From: Methanobacteriaceae archaeon
Lineage (GTDB): Archaea > Methanobacteriota > Methanobacteria > Methanobacteriales > Methanobacteriaceae
Length of the DNA stretch: 28,369 nt
Reading direction: 5' to 3'
NCBI GenBank assembly: GCA_011620845.1
Contig: WOYJ01000129.1
Location: forward strand, 1 to 28,369
Both the position numbers and the translations under genes were made by a program. Shown here in pieces: positions 17,029 to 25,237 of the stretch (positions within the stretch are counted from its first letter, which is position 1; each line of letters opens with the position of its first letter). The notes beneath the pieces were generated by a model. It did no database searches. It was not told the DNA's origin and was given only the letters and a program-made list of their open reading frames with translations.

Positions 17029-17128
17029 TTCTAAATTTTTTTTATTCCATCACTTGTATTGTCTGTAAATATTAGATAAAAAACCTAGTGATGTCTCTGA
17101 TTACTTCTCAAATGCTCTCTAACTTTTT

Positions 17129-17165
17129 TTTTAAATAGTTTTATGGGACTTTTATAATTAGGAGG
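17129..17165 (+). promoter_or_regulatory. TATA box and strong ribosome binding site
   Basis: TTTTAAATAG near 17129-17138 is a TATA candidate about 25 bases before a perfect AGGAGGT (17160-17166). The site is 8 bases before TTG 17174. Together they define the start of the small membrane protein gene. Confidence 0.55.
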
Positions 17166-17173
17166 TAAAAAAA

Positions 17174-17356
17174 TTGCAAAACAGAAATTCCATTCCAGAT
17201 CTTCGAAAAAAACCAGAAGAACTTAAACTTTTAAACTTTCACAGATATTTTGATACTAAGTCCTGTGTCTTTATCGGGTTAATCATCCTGGTACTGGTCT
17301 TCAGTGTACTTGGTGTGGCCGGACTTCCCAATTCCAACTTCCCAGCCACTATCTAA
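17174..17356 (+). CDS. Small single-pass membrane protein (60 residues)
   Basis: The perfect ribosome binding site AGGAGGT and correct spacing make TTG 17174 a credible start. The product has about 30 polar, basic N-terminal residues (SIPDLRKKPEELKLLNFHRYF), one transmembrane helix (residues about 31-50, CVFIGLIILVLVFSVLGVAG) and a short tail (LPNSNFPATI). A cytoplasmic N-terminus is predicted by the positive-inside rule. I do not recognise a family. It is divergent from archease and convergent with cdc6. The strong translation signal is the main reason to believe it is real. Confidence 0.6.
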   Translation: MQNRNSIPDLRKKPEELKLLNFHRYFDTKSCVFIGLIILVLVFSVLGVAGLPNSNFPATI

Positions 17357-17436
17357 GACTTAAAATATTCCCCTGTGAAACTAAACTTAAGGTAATCCCC
17401 AAGAGACCATTTATTTACCCCCAAGCCATATTATCC

Positions 17437-18558
17437 CTAAACCATACATTTCTTTATTTCTTGGGGATGGAACCTTAACACTATAACCCGTGCATTGCCC
17501 TTACTGCCTTTACCTGTGAATTTAATATCTATGAGTCGTAAAAATTCCAGTTTATTAAGTAAACGGTCGAATGAAGCATAGCTTAAGGGTTTTTTATCAT
17601 TTAAATTCTTGTAGAGGTTTCCGGCAATTAACTGCTGGTCTTCTGATTCTATTATGAGTTCCAGTAGTGTTCTTTCATTTTCTGATAAGTTTTCCAGGGT
17701 ATTTTTCAGGCTGATGGAACTGCTACTTTGAAGTGCAGTCTGGAGGTGCCTTTCTTCTATGGTCCTTGATGCGTCTGCCTCTGCAATATTACCCAGGAGC
17801 CCTAAAAGATCTATTCCCACCCTTAAATCTCCAATAGAACTGGTTTCTTCTGCAACTTTGTCCAGGATTTCCTCCGAAATTACGTCTGGATAGAATCCGG
17901 CTTTAACTCTCTCTTTTAATATATCCCTCATTTCATTGTAAGTGTAGAGATTGAAGACTATCTCCTTGGGGATGAAGATAGAGTTAACATTCTTATCCAG
18001 GATATACCTGAATTCTATATCTGATATAACGGCAAATAAGCCAGTTCTAACGCCTTCAAATTCTTCATAAGCCCGTAAGATATCATAAAATATTTTATTG
18101 GCGCTTTTATTGTGGAAGAGGTGGTCGACATCGTCCAAGGCGACCATCAGTGCCTGATCGTTGTTTTTAAGGTGTTTCATGATCTTCTCGTAGATACGGG
18201 ATACGGGAATGCCTGTCTCCGGGGGCAGGTGTCCGAACATCTTCTGGTAGATCTGTGAAAATATGTTGTAACGGGTGGTATGCAGCTGGCAGTTGATGTA
18301 TACGCATATAATTTTATCTGAATACTCCTCAACCTTCTCGAAAAGTTTTTTTATCGCCGTGGTTTTTCCTGTTGCACATGAGCCAACCACCATAGCGTTC
18401 ATCAATTTCCCACCCCTTAATGCCGGTCTTAGACATAGAGTGAGTGCTTCCATCTGGGATTCCCGGTGTAAAAATTTGTCCGGCACATAATCCGGGTTAA
18501 AGACCCTGATATCCCGGAAGATGGTTTCGTCATGCATTAAAATATCATCTATAGACAT
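17437..18558 (-). CDS. cdc6: Orc1/Cdc6 replication initiator (Cdc6-2-like)
   Basis: AAA+ ATPase related to Orc1 and Cdc6; binds origin DNA and loads or regulates MCM. ATG 18558 (MSIDDIL, 373 residues) is preferred because GGAG lies 8 bases before it; ATG 18576 adds six residues. Counting from 18576: Walker A GSCATGKT at 65-72, Walker B region VALDDVD at 145-151, sensor 1 near FAVISD, sensor 2 GDLRVGIDLL near 245, then a winged helix from about 290. Walker B has Asp where the catalytic Glu is usual (LDD for LDE), and Walker A lacks the common GTGKT form. With mptE and the aminotransferase next to it, the order recalls the Cdc6-2 region of Methanothermobacter (from memory). No origin-type repeats are visible upstream. 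Confidence 0.9.
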   Translation of the reverse strand: MSIDDILMHDETIFRDIRVFNPDYVPDKFLHRESQMEALTLCLRPALRGGKLMNAMVVGSCATGKTTAIKKLFEKVEEYSDKIICVYINCQLHTTRYNIFSQIYQKMFGHLPPETGIPVSRIYEKIMKHLKNNDQALMVALDDVDHLFHNKSANKIFYDILRAYEEFEGVRTGLFAVISDIEFRYILDKNVNSIFIPKEIVFNLYTYNEMRDILKERVKAGFYPDVISEEILDKVAEETSSIGDLRVGIDLLGLLGNIAEADASRTIEERHLQTALQSSSSISLKNTLENLSENERTLLELIIESEDQQLIAGNLYKNLNDKKPLSYASFDRLLNKLEFLRLIDIKFTGKGSKGNARVIVLRFHPQEIKKCMV

Positions 18559-18605
18559 TGGAGTATCTCCCAGCATTTACTCATTAAAAACCTTTTTGTT
18601 GGAGA

Positions 18606-18617
18606 TTATATATATAA
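18606..18617 (-). promoter_or_regulatory. TATA box of cdc6
   Basis: TTATATATATAA, a perfect palindrome 30-41 bases before ATG 18576 (48-59 before ATG 18558). It is the only clear TATA element in the 90-base gap between cdc6 and mptE. Confidence 0.5.
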
Positions 18618-18666
18618 TTTGAACCTCCCGATGCAGATAAATTTTATTTAAATCCAGCAAGCCTAA

Positions 18667-19410
18667 TCAGCTAAAACGAACAGCCAGAACGCCCTCTAAC
18701 TTTTCACCGTGTGAGAGGTTTAAGAGGGTCACATCCTCATTTTTCGCCACCCACTCCACCAACTTCTTGGCGTATTTAAGCTTCAACTCTTTAATTTCAT
18801 CTGCCTGGCCTTCCGGTTCAGTCATGGCTGGTCTGGAATATCGAGTAACCTCCTTGCCAAAATCCATACCCGCTAAGATGATGTACTCGGCTCCTAATTC
18901 CACTGCCAAAAATAAGGCCCGGTCCCCATCTGTAAAACCACCAAAATTATAAACGTTGTTCAGGGGTGTGCTCTGTGTGGTGCCTAACATACGATTTAGG
19001 CGAGGTACATACTCTTTCAGTTTCTCCATATTATCTCCATGGGCATGCACCACCAGGAATGCACCTTTATGGTTGGCGCAGATGATATCATCCATATCAC
19101 CATCCAAATCTGTAACGATGATATCAGGAACTATATTTTCCTCTAACAGTGCTGTGGTGGCCCCATCAGCAGATATTAGGGTGTATTCAGATAAGTTTAA
19201 ATTTTTAATCTCTTTAATGTTAGTTTTAATGGACGGTCCGGCTCCAAAGACAATAACTTCCTTTTGCATAGGAATATCTTCCGCTTTCAATCCCCCATAT
19301 GATTCTAAAAGTTTCTCGAGCAATTTAGCTGATTCTTCATCCTTCTGTTTACTGAAACCGAAGTCTTTCAGTAGATCTTCATACCAAGACAACCATATAG
19401 CAAGGTTCAT
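18667..19410 (-). CDS. mptE: 6-hydroxymethyl-7,8-dihydropterin pyrophosphokinase MptE
   Basis: DUF115-family archaeal enzyme that transfers pyrophosphate from ATP to 6-hydroxymethyl-7,8-dihydropterin in tetrahydromethanopterin synthesis. It replaces bacterial FolK, to which it is unrelated. At 247 residues the length fits. Motifs are VIVFGAGPSI (53-61), SADGATTALLE (80-90), IVTDLDGDMDDI (98-109), VVHAHGDN (120-127), FGGFTDGDRA (156-165) and LAGMDFG (179-185). No ribosome binding site is visible before ATG 19410, so a leaderless transcript is possible. It is divergent from the aminotransferase gene, sharing 64 bases that include the imperfect palindrome GGATAATAATATCC (19417-19430). Confidence 0.92.
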   Translation of the reverse strand: MNLAIWLSWYEDLLKDFGFSKQKDEESAKLLEKLLESYGGLKAEDIPMQKEVIVFGAGPSIKTNIKEIKNLNLSEYTLISADGATTALLEENIVPDIIVTDLDGDMDDIICANHKGAFLVVHAHGDNMEKLKEYVPRLNRMLGTTQSTPLNNVYNFGGFTDGDRALFLAVELGAEYIILAGMDFGKEVTRYSRPAMTEPEGQADEIKELKLKYAKKLVEWVAKNEDVTLLNLSHGEKLEGVLAVRFS

Positions 19411-19474
19411 AAGATAGGATAATAATATCCATACAAATAAAGTTTTTTAGTTTATCTAACTTGGAGGTTTATAA

Positions 19475-20623
19475 ATGAATGAGACGTTGCTCATGATACC
19501 CGGGCCTACCAGAGTGGCTCCACGGGTCTTAAAAGCTATGTCCGGGAATATAGTGAATCACAGAAGCGCAGTGTTCGGTGAAATAATAACCGAAACCACA
19601 GAAATGATGTCTGAAGTTTTCCAGACCGAAAATCAATCCTACATATTGACTGGTTCTGGAACTGCGGCCATGGAAGCAGCGCTAGCCAGTGTACTGGATA
19701 AAGGTGATAAAGTCTTAAACATCGTTGGTGGAAAGTTCGGTCAGAGATTTATGCAGATAGCAGAAGTCCACGGAGCAGTACCCACAGAACTTGAGGTAGA
19801 ATGGGGATATGGTGTGGATCCTGAAGATGTCAAGTACATCCTGGAAGAGGAAGATGACATCAAGGCAGTGACCATAGTCCACAACGAGACCTCAACTGGA
19901 GTTACCAATCCCATAGAAGAAGTGGGAAAGATCGTTAATGATTTTGATGCCCTCTACGTGGTGGACACCGTTTCCTCCCTGGGGGGAGATGATGTATTTG
20001 TAGATGGCTATAACATCGATATCTGTGTTACAGGGTCCCAGAAATGTCTGGCCGCCCCACCAGGCATGGCCGCCATTACTTTAAGCGAGGACGCCTGGAA
20101 AATGGTGGATAAAACCCCAACCAGCACCTATTATCTTGATATGAAAAGGTACCGTAAGAGTGGATCGGGCACACCCCCAGAAACACCCTACACACCATCC
20201 GTGTCATTGATGTACGCCATGCGCGAAGCCTTATATACAGTGATGGAAGAGGGACTGGAAAGCCGGGTGAAAAGACACCAGTTAGCTGCCCTGGCAACCA
20301 GGAATGCAATTAAAGCCCTGGGTTTGGAACTATTCGCCCAGCCGGAAGTTTCCTCAAACACAGTCACCGCCATTAAGATGCCGGAAGGTGCAACTGACAA
20401 AGAGTTACGGGGTACCATGCGGGATAAATACCGGATAGAGCTGGCCGGAGGCCAGGACCACCTGAAAGGTAATGTGTTCCGTATCGGCCATATGGGTAAC
20501 ATCACAGAAAGGGAAATAATCACCACCATAGCCGCCCTGGAGATGACCCTCAAAGGGCTTGACCTGGACATCTGCCTGGGTGAAGGTGTGGCAGCAGCAG
20601 AAGAGGCTTATTTGATTGATTAA
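19475..20623 (+). CDS. Class V aminotransferase (alanine-glyoxylate/aspartate type)
   Basis: PLP enzyme of fold type I, 382 residues. Features are MIPGPTRVAPRVLKAM at the N-terminus, NHRS, the PLP-binding SGTAAMEAAL near 61-70, VDTVSSLGGD (Asp contacting the pyridine ring), the Schiff-base lysine K190 in TGSQKCLAAPPGMA, and the C-terminal RIGHMGN. The family includes serine-pyruvate and alanine-glyoxylate aminotransferases; methanogen members are reported to act as aspartate aminotransferases and are sometimes mislabelled as a soluble hydrogenase subunit. The exact substrate is not decided by sequence. GGAGGT lies 8 bases before ATG 19475. T-rich DNA after the stop is a probable terminator. 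Confidence 0.9.
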   Translation: MNETLLMIPGPTRVAPRVLKAMSGNIVNHRSAVFGEIITETTEMMSEVFQTENQSYILTGSGTAAMEAALASVLDKGDKVLNIVGGKFGQRFMQIAEVHGAVPTELEVEWGYGVDPEDVKYILEEEDDIKAVTIVHNETSTGVTNPIEEVGKIVNDFDALYVVDTVSSLGGDDVFVDGYNIDICVTGSQKCLAAPPGMAAITLSEDAWKMVDKTPTSTYYLDMKRYRKSGSGTPPETPYTPSVSLMYAMREALYTVMEEGLESRVKRHQLAALATRNAIKALGLELFAQPEVSSNTVTAIKMPEGATDKELRGTMRDKYRIELAGGQDHLKGNVFRIGHMGNITEREIITTIAALEMTLKGLDLDICLGEGVAAAEEAYLID

Positions 20624-20630
20624 GCTCCTA

Positions 20631-20674
20631 TTTTTACTAATTTTTTAATAAATTTCTTTTATTTTAATCAAAAA
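20631..20674 (+). terminator. T-rich terminator after the aminotransferase
   Basis: Several T runs (TTTTT at 20631, TTTTTT at 20641, then TTTCTTTTATTTT) begin 8 bases after the stop codon. Archaeal termination typically uses such oligo-T stretches without a hairpin. Confidence 0.5.
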
Positions 20675-20696
20675 AATCATATGGGGGGATTTTTTT

Positions 20697-21488
20697 ATGA
20701 ATGAACTAGGTTTAAATTTCCTGGATTTAGGAGATTCAGATAAACTTCCAGTTATTCTAATCCATGGCATGGTCCTGGACCAGACCATGTGGACTCCCCA
20801 AATCCCGGTTCTTAAAGAGCATTATCGTGTGGTGACCTACGATATACGGGGCCGCGGCCTCAGTGAAGTCGGTGACGCTCAGTACACCTATAAGATGTTC
20901 GCCGATGATCTAAAGAGCTTAATGGATTACCTGGAGATGGACCAGGCCGTCCTGTGAGGACTTTCCATGGGAGAAACCATAGCTCTACGTGACTATGACA
21001 TGTATCCCCATAGAATCAAGGCACTGATATTATTTGACACCCGGAGTGAAGCTGATTCTGACGAAACCAATTACTGGAGAGAGAACAACATTGAATTCAT
21101 TAAAAAAGATGGGCTGGAGAACTTTGCAGATGAATTTGTAGAGACCATATTTGGCCAGTTCCAGTTTCAGAAGGCATCCAGAAGCGGTGAAGTTAATTCG
21201 AAACACCGTCTTATCATCTTCACCAGAAACTGTCTGTGGAGTGCTCCTTGCCCAGGCCGCCAGGACGAATATGAAACACGTCCTCAATAAAATCACAGTC
21301 CCTACACTAATAATGGTTGGAGAACATGATGATTTCACACCCCCCTCTCCTCATCACAGATGATGCACGATGAAATAGTAAATTCTGAGTTTAAAATCAT
21401 CCCTAAAGCCGGCCACATGAGCAACCTGGAAAACCCTGAAATATTTAACCATAATCTCCTGGAATTTCTGGAAAAAATAGAATTTTAA
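20697..21488 (+). pseudogene. Alpha/beta hydrolase, broken
   Basis: Alpha/beta-hydrolase fold protein of about 263 residues, substrate unknown. ATG 20697 follows GGGGGGAT. The oxyanion region VILIHGMVLDQTMW and the YDIRGRGLSE strand are intact. TGA 20955-20957 then interrupts the frame directly before the nucleophile elbow GLSMGE, where Cys or another residue is expected. A frame change near 21170 leads into HPEAVKLIRNTVLSSSPETVCG and PTLIMVGEHDDFTP (catalytic Asp strand). Another after a C run near 21340-21346 leads into SQMMHDEIVNSEFKIIPKAGHMSNLENPE (catalytic His) and TAA 21486-21488. All catalytic elements can still be read across frames, so inactivation is recent or the sequence has errors. 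Confidence 0.85.
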
Positions 21489-21489
21489 G

Positions 21490-21559
21490 ATTCTTTTGGA
21501 AATATAGGGTTTTAATATCCTTTTGGAGTTTAATATCTTTTTTGGAAATAGAGTTTAAT
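21490..21559. repeat. Three degenerate tandem repeats in a convergent spacer
   Basis: Three units of 27, 18 and 25 bases lie head to tail between the hydrolase remnant and the radical SAM gene. Each begins AT(C/T)(C/T)TTTTGGA or close to it and ends GTTTAAT/TTTTAAT; the middle unit lacks the AATAxAG segment. The T runs may act as plus-strand terminators. Confidence 0.6.
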
Positions 21560-21569
21560 TTCCTACAGA

Positions 21570-22922
21570 TTAAATATCCTTCAAAATAGCCAGGGCTGTT
21601 TTAAATAGGATCGGCCCGTCCATCCAGGTTTGTCTTAAAAGATACATTGGCCGGGCGTAGAATTCTTTAAACGCCCTTTTTTGCAGCTTTCTAAGCTCGT
21701 CCAGTGAGCAGTCCACGGTTTCAATAACTGGGGTTAGCAGGTTGAATTTGGACCAGTCCGTGGTTTTTATTAAACGCTCATCCCGGGATTTCATATAGAA
21801 ATCTGTCCCGGGGTAGGGGGTGGCCAGTGAGAATATGGCGTAGTTTGGCTTTAATTTCTTTACAAAATTTATGGTGTTTTCTATGCTTTTCTTGGTGTCA
21901 CCAGGCATGCCTAGGACCACAGATGCTATGGTTCTAACACCCAGCTTCCTGGTGAGCTCGAAGGTCCTCTTTATCTTGCTGATGGTGATGTTCTTGTTTA
22001 ACTCATTCAGGTTCTGCTGATCTGCAGATTCAACCCCTAAAAATAGGGTTATACAACCAGCGTCCTTCATCTTGGTGAGCAGTTCCTCAGATATGGTGTC
22101 CACCCTAGCCGTGCAGCCCCAGTAGTTGTCGAATTTCCGCTCCTTGATCTCATTACAGATATCTTCTATTCTCTTCTTGTTGAGGCAGAAGGTGTCGTCC
22201 ATGAAGGCCAGCATCTCTGCATCATGATCATCTACCAGGTGCTCCATCTCATCTACCACACCAGTAGATGACCTTAACCTTAGCTTATTTCCATGCATAG
22301 CAGAGGATGCGCAGAAAGAACACTTATAGGGGCATCCCCTTCCAGAAATCAGAGTCCCAATGGGCAGCTTCATGTTCATGATTTTGTAGTCTTCCATAGG
22401 GAGCAGGTGTCTGGCCGGGTAGGGTAAACTGTCCAGATCATCTATCACTGGACGGAGAGGTGTGGTGAATTCTCGAGTAACGATTCCCTTTACCTTGCTT
22501 AGATCTCCACCGTTTTGGAGGGTCTGCACCACTTCCAGCATGGTGTACTCCCCTTCACCACGTACTATCAGGTCTATGAAATCATATTTTAGAAGGTCCG
22601 GGTAGGTGAAGGTGGGATGATATCCTCCTAAAACAATGAATGTAGAAGGGCATGCTTCTTTTGCCATGCGTGCCACCTGGAGGGCACTTTCAAGTGTTGG
22701 GGTTACTGAGGTGATGGCCACTACATCAGGGGAATAACCCGCAACTTCCCTTTGAATGGTTTCATAATCCATTTCCACTGCAGGGGCATCGATTATCTTA
22801 ACTTCAACTCCACCTGTCTCCAGCACGGCAGCTATATAGGCTATACCTAAAGGCGGTGCCACCAGTCCTATGAACTTATATTTCGACGAACTGTAGGGGG
22901 GATTGATCATCAGTACTTTCAT
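21570..22922 (-). CDS. B12-binding-domain radical SAM protein
   Basis: 450 residues from ATG 22922, chosen because GGTGA lies 7 bases before it; a TTG six codons upstream overlaps that site. Residues 1-135 form a cobalamin-binding Rossmann-like domain (MINPPY, APPLGIAYIAAVLE, VVAITSVTP, VLGGYHPTF, RGEGE). The radical SAM cluster CPYKCSFC follows (C197, C201, C204), with SAM-barrel elements such as AFMDDTFCLNKKR and ITLFLGVESAD. The C-terminus, FKEFYARPMYLLRQ, is typical of this class. The B12 domain lacks a DxHxxG motif, as in many class B enzymes, which bind the cofactor without that histidine. Relatives methylate or couple lipids and other unactivated carbons; the substrate here is unknown. 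The TATA candidate is near 22962-22978. Confidence 0.88.
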   Translation of the reverse strand: MKVLMINPPYSSSKYKFIGLVAPPLGIAYIAAVLETGGVEVKIIDAPAVEMDYETIQREVAGYSPDVVAITSVTPTLESALQVARMAKEACPSTFIVLGGYHPTFTYPDLLKYDFIDLIVRGEGEYTMLEVVQTLQNGGDLSKVKGIVTREFTTPLRPVIDDLDSLPYPARHLLPMEDYKIMNMKLPIGTLISGRGCPYKCSFCASSAMHGNKLRLRSSTGVVDEMEHLVDDHDAEMLAFMDDTFCLNKKRIEDICNEIKERKFDNYWGCTARVDTISEELLTKMKDAGCITLFLGVESADQQNLNELNKNITISKIKRTFELTRKLGVRTIASVVLGMPGDTKKSIENTINFVKKLKPNYAIFSLATPYPGTDFYMKSRDERLIKTTDWSKFNLLTPVIETVDCSLDELRKLQKRAFKEFYARPMYLLRQTWMDGPILFKTALAILKDI

Positions 22923-23059
22923 TATGTTTTCACCTTCCAAGATATTATTTCTGTTTAACCATTTATAAATATAAATTTTAGTTAATTAGGAGTGTTTAAT
23001 TCTTGGAAATTTAATATTAAAATAAATTCTAGATTTTACTATTAAAAAATATTGTGGAA

Positions 23060-24688
23060 TCATTTGATAAGCCAAGAGGGTAGTGGTACTTCCTCATCCT
23101 TATCAACCACCACTTCGATGAAGTATGGTTTTCCCATTTCCACTGCCTTTTTTACTGCAGGGTATATTTCTCCGGGTGAATTTAAACGTATGGCCCCTAT
23201 ACCGTATGATTCTGCCAGTTTAGTGAAGTCTGGATTTTGAAGCTCCACTTGATAGGTGTCACCGTAGTGCATCTTCTGCCACTGTTTTATGATTCCCAGG
23301 GAGCTGTTATTTAAAAGACAGACGGTTATCGGGAGTTTTAGCTCGCTGATGGTGGCCAGTTCCTGGAGGGTCATCTGGAAACCCCCGTCCCCCACTATAA
23401 CCACAACCGTCTTTCCTGGTTTTGCAAGTGCCGCACCCACCGATGCGGGTATAGCATATCCCATAGGGGCGAATCCCCCTGAAAATATGAATGTGCCGGG
23501 TTCTTTTATCCTCTGAAGTAATGTGACCCATGTTGTATGGGATCCCGCATCATTTACTACTATTGAATCTTCTGCTGCATCCAGTATCTCTTTTATGGCT
23601 CTCTGTGGTTTTATTGGTATATCATCAAAACTGGTGTCTATCTCATTGTACCTTGCATATTCAGCCAGTTCATCCAGCCAGTTACTTGAATCTCTAACAT
23701 TTAAGTCTACCACTCTATCGAGGAATGCACTAACATCTTCTTCAATATTTATATCTCCCTTAAGACTCTTCTTATCAAGATTAACCTGTATTATCCGGCA
23801 GGGTCCCACACCAGTCATGGTCCTCTCTGAGAGTCGGGCACCGAGTGCAAGGATGACGTCGGCGTTTTTACCGGCGAACTGGGATGCCTCCGTACCTCTC
23901 ACCCCTATCATCCCCAGAAACAGGGGATTATCATCTGGAAATATCCCCCTGGCATGGTAAGTGGTTGATACTGGAATTTTATTTTTATTTACAAAATTTG
24001 AAAGTTTTCCTGCAGATTTAGACCAGAATATTCCTGCCCCTGTAATAATAAGAGGTTTTTGAGCTTTCTCTAGAAGTTTTATTGCCTGGTCTATATTTTC
24101 ATTTAACTCTTCTGCATCCATCTGGTCGGGCAAACTAACTTCTTTAACCTTGGAGTATTCTATTTTTTCATCCCAAACATCCCGGGGAATACTCAGGTGT
24201 ACCGGTCCGGTTTTATTCTGCCTGATCAGTTCTATGGCTTCTTTTAATTTCAATATGCCGTCTTCGGGGTTTTTTATGTTAGAGCTGCGGATGGTTATGG
24301 GTTCAAATACCGTGGAGGTGTCCACTTCCTGGAACGCATCACAACCCTTCATAGCAGAGGGTACATCCCCAGTGATTACCAGGAGGGGTACCGAATCTTT
24401 ATAGGCAGTGGCAACTCCCATGGTAAGATTTAAAGCCCCTGGACCTGCAGATGCAATGCAAACCCCGAATTTTCCGGAAATCCGTGCATATGCATCGGCT
24501 GCGTGGGCTGCACCCTGTTCATGGCGCATGAGGATGTGTTTTATGTTAGATCTTCTTAGAGCTTCATAGAAGGGTAGAATTTGTTCACCGGGATGTCCGA
24601 ATATGTATTTAACACCCTCTAATTCGAGTACCTCTACCACTGCCCGGGCGAATTTCTTACCACCTTCTGTAACCTTACCATCCTTCAT
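23060..24688 (-). CDS. Acetolactate-synthase-like thiamine diphosphate enzyme
   Basis: 542 residues from ATG 24688; the GTG three codons earlier overlaps an AGTGAT ribosome binding site. Three ThDP-enzyme domains are present: N-terminal Pyr domain with the activating Glu in RHEQGAAHAADAYAR and SAGPGALN; central domain with PLIITGAG and ILALGARLSER; C-terminal PP domain with GDGGFQMTLQELATISE and NN. NSSLGIIKQWQKMHYG and NPDFTKLAESYG match acetolactate synthase large subunits. GHPGEQ in place of GxPGG and SERTMTG in place of FDDRVTG differ from typical IlvB, and no small subunit gene is near. It may be a paralogue with another 2-keto-acid substrate. It lies 12 bases after the dUTPase-like gene, probably in one operon. 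Confidence 0.85.
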   Translation of the reverse strand: MKDGKVTEGGKKFARAVVEVLELEGVKYIFGHPGEQILPFYEALRRSNIKHILMRHEQGAAHAADAYARISGKFGVCIASAGPGALNLTMGVATAYKDSVPLLVITGDVPSAMKGCDAFQEVDTSTVFEPITIRSSNIKNPEDGILKLKEAIELIRQNKTGPVHLSIPRDVWDEKIEYSKVKEVSLPDQMDAEELNENIDQAIKLLEKAQKPLIITGAGIFWSKSAGKLSNFVNKNKIPVSTTYHARGIFPDDNPLFLGMIGVRGTEASQFAGKNADVILALGARLSERTMTGVGPCRIIQVNLDKKSLKGDINIEEDVSAFLDRVVDLNVRDSSNWLDELAEYARYNEIDTSFDDIPIKPQRAIKEILDAAEDSIVVNDAGSHTTWVTLLQRIKEPGTFIFSGGFAPMGYAIPASVGAALAKPGKTVVVIVGDGGFQMTLQELATISELKLPITVCLLNNSSLGIIKQWQKMHYGDTYQVELQNPDFTKLAESYGIGAIRLNSPGEIYPAVKKAVEMGKPYFIEVVVDKDEEVPLPSWLIK

Positions 24689-24700
24689 GTAAATCACTAT

Positions 24701-25153
24701 CTATTCTTCCTGATAACTACCATTATATTCTCCAGAACCAGTTACTGGGAACACCACTGCCTGGGCAATCCTTTCACCCTGCTTTATGGTGTAATCGAAT
24801 TCCCCATAATTATACAGTAGAAATTGCAGGGTTCCGTAGAAGCCGGGATCGCCCACCGCCGTGTGTACCGAGATAAAAGACCGGTTGAGTGTAGAACGGG
24901 GCAGGTAAAGCTGGGCATAACCCTTTGGTATCTTCATCTTGGGCTCTATAGTAACCGAATATGCTGTTTTAGGCTTCAAAGTATAGATGGGAGGCTCTAA
25001 TTTTTTCAATTCCGGGAGGTTTTTCTGGTTATCCATTAAAGACCCTGCGCTTTTTTGTATAAACACGTTTTCTAATCTTAAATCAATTCCTGATGGCTGT
25101 ACCAATTTTTTAAAGTCTGGAAATAGTTTTATAAGTTCCTTTTCTCCCAGCAT
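24701..25153 (-). CDS. dUTPase-like member of the dCTP deaminase family
   Basis: 150 residues from ATG 25153 (MLGEKELIKLFPDF). AGGAGG lies 12 bases before it, and a TTG one codon earlier is also possible; an upstream GTG sits in front of the site itself and is unlikely. Family signatures are QPSGIDLRLENVF, PRSTLNRSFISVHTAVGDPGFYG and ERIAQAVVFP with a C-terminal EYNGSYQ. dCTP deaminases need a Glu in the segment after GxxG (LEFYN in Escherichia coli). Here that segment is LQFLLYN, with Leu at the Glu position, as in the methanogen dUTP diphosphatase MJ1102 group. Hydrolysis of dUTP to dUMP is thus likelier than deamination (inference). It is upstream of the synthase gene in the same transcript. 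Confidence 0.8.
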   Translation of the reverse strand: MLGEKELIKLFPDFKKLVQPSGIDLRLENVFIQKSAGSLMDNQKNLPELKKLEPPIYTLKPKTAYSVTIEPKMKIPKGYAQLYLPRSTLNRSFISVHTAVGDPGFYGTLQFLLYNYGEFDYTIKQGERIAQAVVFPVTGSGEYNGSYQEE

Positions 25154-25184
25154 CAATATAAAATTCCTCCTTGCCACACAATTT

Positions 25185-25225
25185 ATCTATTTGATATATA
25201 TATTTAAAAAAATTGATATATCTAT
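25185..25225. promoter_or_regulatory. Direct repeat in the dUTPase-like gene promoter
   Basis: TTGATATATATAT (25191-25203) and TTGATATATCTAT (25213-25225) differ at one base and start 22 bases apart, two helical turns. ATCTATTTGATAT (25185-25197), overlapping the first, is identical to 26581-26593 before the protease gene. The TATA box probably lies within the AT stretch at 25198-25209. Confidence 0.45.
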
Positions 25226-25237
25226 CTGAAAATTAGG

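Noticed and set aside
18577..18666. Replication origin next to cdc6
   Set aside because: No repeated or inverted ORB-type sequences in this 90-base gap, only a TATA palindrome.
20955..20957. TGA before GLSMGE in the hydrolase read as selenocysteine
   Set aside because: The gene also has two frameshifts, selenoproteins are not expected in Methanobacteriales, and no SECIS-like structure was recognised. The TGA in enolase (2265-2267) replaces Gly, which also argues against it.
22935..23008. TTCCAAGA and TCTTGGAA inverted repeat around the radical SAM promoter
   Set aside because: The arms are 58 bases apart, only 8 bases long, and one overlaps the ribosome binding site; it could easily be chance.
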